A stretch of DNA of 64,000 bases from Lentinus brumalis (lineage: Eukaryota > Basidiomycota > Agaricomycetes > Polyporales > Polyporaceae): the NCBI GenBank assembly GCA_001792895.1, contig MARA01000022.1, forward strand, positions 496,001-560,000. The letters are read 5' to 3'. The notes below the pieces were generated by a model. That model had not been told where the DNA came from. It ran no database searches and was given only the letters and a program-made list of their open reading frames with translations. The translations under genes were made by a program, and so were the position numbers. Shown piece by piece: positions 60,767 through 64,000 of the stretch. How positions within the stretch are numbered: the stretch's first letter is position 1; each line of letters starts with the position of its first letter.

Positions 60767-62064
60767 TCAAAGGGACTCGCGAGTCTCCTCAAGCACTGCC
60801 ATTTGGGATCGAATCCCATCCTTCCATTCCTGACAGAGCTGCCGGGATGGTGCGCGTCAGAACCCGGACTGTTCTAGCGCACAAGACAAGGACTCACAGC
60901 CTGCAACTCGGTGGCCTTGAAGTAGAGCATGTCGTACCGCTCGAACGCCTTGCGGATTTCTTCAACAGAAATGCTCTCTTCGTCGGGGGCGTTCAAAGTG
61001 CTGGTGTACGAGACCGCACGCTGTACAATGCCCTTCCATGCGGCGATGAGCCAACTCATCACCGGCAACACACAGCGTAGATAACTCACCCGCAACTCGC
61101 CAAGCACGTGCTTCTGCTCCTCGGTTTGCGCGGTCAGTTCGTGGAATAGGACCATGTACTTCATCAAGGCAGCTTCGAAGTCCCCGGGAGCAAGGCGATC
61201 ACCAACGACATGGAACCACTCAGTGCAGATATCGTCCCAAGTAGTCGCGGCGTTGTTCAGAACCTCCGCGCGTCGCAGGGTGAGGTTCCGGAGTTTGGCG
61301 ACAACGTCCGAGATTCGGCCTGGGAACGTATCCGCGTACCATGCGCGACGGCTCTCCAGCTCCTGCGTGTACGACTCATGTCCAGCCTATTGTAGAGCTA
61401 GTCAGTCGAGCTTCTTAGCGATGTATAGACAAGGACGCACCTCTGTGAGCACCAGAGCGAACAATTTCTCCAGCTGCACGCTCTCTTCGACCGCTGCTGC
61501 GACGCGCGGGAACAATTCTTCAGATGTCCGCTCGAACTCGGGGTGCGCCTTCTCCAAGGACTGCCGCTTGGATGGCTCGAGGTATAAGAAGTAGCCATCG
61601 TAGAGTTTCGACAGCTGTACATCGTTGCCGTTAGCCTCGCCACGACTAGGCGGGACTTCAGAGAGGCGTACCTGTTCGAAAAGGACTCTACCCTCTCCGA
61701 ATGATTGGCTGGTTTGTAATACGTGCTCGCGAATGCGAACGGTGAGCTCGCCTTCTCCAGGGTGCAGTTCTTCGAGCATGGCCTTGGAGCGGGTGATGTG
61801 GTACGCTGTCGTGGTAGAGAAAGCGTCGTATTCACAGATGGAGCGAGAGGACAAGACAGTGGGCCAGGCGTCGATGTCTCGGGGCAGAGCGTACTTGACC
61901 CTGAAGCTGCAAAAGACGAGGAGTCGGTGAGCTCCCGAGTTGACGGTGACTTGAGCCACTCACCGTTCAACGGTCGCATCTAACGAAGATGCGATGTCCT
62001 TGACAGCTTCGGGAAGGCTTCTAGCCAACGTGCAGGCAGCGATGAGCATAATTCCTGGAGCCAT
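60767..62064 (-). CDS. unknown conserved-looking protein, 372 aa
   Basis: Not recognised. Four exons (61964-62064, 61441-61906, 60898-61386, 60767-60829) join in phase to 373 codons including stop. The product starts MAPGIMLIAACTLARSL and is otherwise a soluble, helical-looking protein rich in Glu/Leu/Arg (HVLQTSQSFGEGRVLFEQV, SEELFPRVAAAVEESVQLEK, RISDVVAKLRNLTLRRAEVL, ATTWDDICTEWFHVVGDR). There is no signal peptide cleavage motif, no Cys/His metal site and no clear repeat. Alternating helices with Trp and paired Glu/Arg suggest a helical bundle, but I name no function. It lies 378 bp downstream of the SUN gene on the same strand. Confidence 0.7.
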
Positions 62065-62442
62065 GGAGGAAGGTAGCAAACTGAATGTGAGCGAGGGTGT
62101 AGGAGTATTGCGAGTAAGGAGGAAGTGGGCGTCGTCGGGAGTGCTCCGCTGAGCCACGCCACTCGGATGAAAGACCTTTGTTGCAGCCCTCAGGTGCGCG
62201 TCACGACTACTTCCGATGACCTTCTGCGTCATCGACCGCTATCCAGGATCTCTAGCATAGCCCGAATACTTGGCAAATACAGAGTGATATGTGTGCATCA
62301 TGCAAGGACAGCAGGCTACAACGGATCATATCTACTGAAGCCCTCGGGCAGCGATGCACCGGCCATCAAAAGTAGCGACTAGTTGAAGTGTGAGTGCAAA
62401 AGAACAGAGACGACATTCGCAGAGGATACACTCACGAGTTAG
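62065..62442. other. intergenic region between two minus-strand genes
   Basis: 3' UTR of the SUN gene and promoter of the unknown gene. Nothing recognisable. Confidence 0.5.
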
Positions 62443-63749
62443 TTAGGACGCATTCACTTCGTCGCCATGAACACGAACCCGATAGAGACGCGTGGACTCG
62501 GCTCCCCAGTTGTCCTTGATCTCGAGGACCATGATGCCGAAGTACATCCGCGATGCAATGACGGCGGGGTCAATGGGGAATGTCTGGATATGGGAAGGAG
62601 CGTTGATGTCGTACTCGAAGGCAGCGAGGGGAACGAAGGTTCCGCCCGCCCTGATCGGAGGGCCTTCGCCTAGCAGATGAAGAGAAGAAAGCTGCAAACT
62701 CTCGAGAGCGTCCTGACGGCGCTGGTAGTTGCCCTGGCCGTCTACGACACCCCACAGCACCATGTGTCGAGGCGCCGCAAGGATGTTCGCCGCAATTTCG
62801 CGAGGGACGTGATCGATTGTAACGTGAGTAGGATAGATGAACTCCCGAAGCTTGACGGATACTTGAGCATGGTCATCAGGGATTGCCCAGTAAGAGCCAC
62901 TCCGCAAGTCTTCATCCAGGATGTTCGCGGGCGGACGGGTTTCGGAGGTATCTGGGAATGCGCTCGTCAGCTTGGGTGCGATCCGGGCACCCTCGGCGGC
63001 AAGCGCAAAGTCACGACGCCCGACAGGATCTCTAAGAGCAAAGTAGATGGCGTCATGAACGAAGGAGGAGATGTGAGGTGGTATGCGGGGAGCAGGGCGT
63101 CGTGTCTCGGCGAGCACCGACATAGAGGACGACGAAAGTGTTTTGAGATGGGTAACAGCGCGGGGGAGTAGACCGTCCTTTCCAACTACGAAGGGCCCGC
63201 ACCACATGCCGAGCAATAGAGCGCAAAGCGAGACGAGAATGTGCCAGTTCCGTGGCCAGTCCGCGGGCTTGATCTCTTGCGTGGTCCCGACGGTTTCTGA
63301 AGTCTCCGATGACGGATCGGCAGCAGAAGATCTCTCTCCATCTGATTGGAAGTGAACTTTGCGTTCTTCATGGAGGTCAGACTCATCCCACTGGCGCATA
63401 TTGTCACTCACTCGTAGAATCCGTCGGCAAAAGGAAGCGTGAGGGATCATATGGATTTCGCTTTTCTGTCATCCTGCCCCAGTCTATTGCATCTTAGAAT
63501 CGCACATGAGTTGCCTTGCCTTGCAGATACCCAAGCGAGCCACTTACCAGGTCTGACTGTGAGGTGGATTCGAGGAGGACACACGCCGCGGTCAAGTACT
63601 GTAGACGCTGAAGGGAGTGGCGTGGTGCCGCCGGAAATGCCGAGAATATCCGAGCGGTGCCCGGCGGTGCCCGCAACAACAGCACTTACTCTGTGGAGCT
63701 CTTGCGTGGAGTGCTCAGTGAGCGCGACAGCTGGAAGGTTTCGTAACAT
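62443..63749 (-). CDS. SUN-domain protein
   Basis: Inner nuclear membrane or ER protein; SUN domains pair with KASH partners in the LINC complex. A membrane helix (WHILVSLCALLLGMWCGPFVV, about residue 100) is followed by a lumenal region and a C-terminal SUN domain: RDFALAAEGARI, SGSYWAIPDDHAQVSVKL, IYPTHVTIDHVPREI, MVLWGVVD, FEYD, IQTFPID, LEIKDNWG and LYRVRVHG. The domain order (GxYW, VSxxL, HVP, WG..D, NWG..xxLYRVRVHG) is diagnostic. An open frame from 63450 suffices for the core. Two upstream exons (63690-63749, 63548-63607) join in phase 0 and give 380 aa with start MLRNLPAVAL, the version used here. The SUN-opposite type found in ER is an alternative, but the C-terminal position favours Sad1-like. 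Confidence 0.85.
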
Positions 63750-64000
63750 GGGATTAAACGCAATATGGTAGAGCGATATTGATATATTGGGAGAAACCGG
63801 ATAGGCAATTATGTATTGAAGAGATACGAAGAGGAACCGGGACGTGTATAACGGCAGAAGTATGCGAAACGAGAGAGTGAACAGCGGTCAGGAGCTTGTA
63901 TAACGGCGAAAAACTGTGGCGAAGCGAGGGAACCGGGGGAACGAGATGGAGGAGCATACTCGGGGGTGGGTACGACAACGAAACGGGACGGGTGAGTACC
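63750..64000. other. upstream flank of the SUN gene
   Basis: Purine-rich on the plus strand (pyrimidine-rich on the SUN gene's sense strand), as in other promoters of this window. No gene is visible before the window ends. Confidence 0.5.

Overview
This window is nuclear DNA of a filamentous basidiomycete, most likely an agaricomycete of the polypore/white-rot type. The signs are many short GT-AG introns of about 50-65 bp, GC-rich coding sequence on both strands, a NoxA-type NADPH oxidase, a CFEM-GPI protein, a secreted GH28 enzyme, an ELYS-domain nucleoporin and four OrdA-like cytochrome P450s. No plasmid, phage, CRISPR or bacterial operon structure is visible. The exon models are mine: I spliced each by GT-AG signals and required the frame to stay open to the stop.

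Layout. 0.5-3.1 kb (-): transaldolase-like gene whose first exon is split by a 529-bp palindromic MITE. 3.1-6.2 kb: no clear gene. 6.2-7.1 kb (-): bZIP regulator. 7.1-11.6 kb: no supportable gene. 11.6-12.6 kb (-): GNAT acetyltransferase. 12.6-15.9 kb: no supportable gene. 15.9-18.3 kb (-): NADPH oxidase. 19.0-21.3 kb (-): 15-exon GH28 exo-acting pectinase. 22.6-28.7 kb (+): ABCC full transporter. 29.1-29.9 kb (-): unknown basic protein. 30.3-33.1 kb (-): ELYS-domain protein. 35.1-36.9 kb (+): COP9 signalosome subunit 1. 37.2-39.3 kb (-): P450-1. 41.3-42.7 kb (-): four-helix membrane protein. 43.1 kb (-): tRNA-Ala(CGC). 43.3-44.5 kb (+): cyclophilin. 47.4-48.0 kb (-): CFEM protein, divergent from RPL31 (48.65-49.35 kb, +). 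50.5-57.6 kb: three more P450s (+, +, -). 58.8 kb (-): tRNA-Ala(TGC). 60.1-60.5 kb: repeat array with hairpins. 60.8-62.1 kb (-): unknown protein. 62.4-63.7 kb (-): SUN-domain protein.

How the genes relate. Most are unrelated housekeeping or regulatory genes: ribosome, COP9, nuclear pore, nuclear envelope, proline isomerase, tRNAs. Two themes stand out: host/wood interaction (NoxA, the GH28 enzyme, the CFEM protein) and oxidative/export metabolism (four related P450s, the ABCC pump and the GNAT enzyme). The three clustered P450s look like local duplication; no backbone synthase lies next to them, so a biosynthetic cluster is not shown.

Most useful observations: a near-pristine CACTA-like foldback element whose removal with one target-site copy restores an exact 555-codon frame; five one-base frame breaks in four genes between 16.5 and 30.5 kb, each cured by one extra C in a C run, which points to consensus error rather than pseudogenes; and a probable 4-nt micro-exon.
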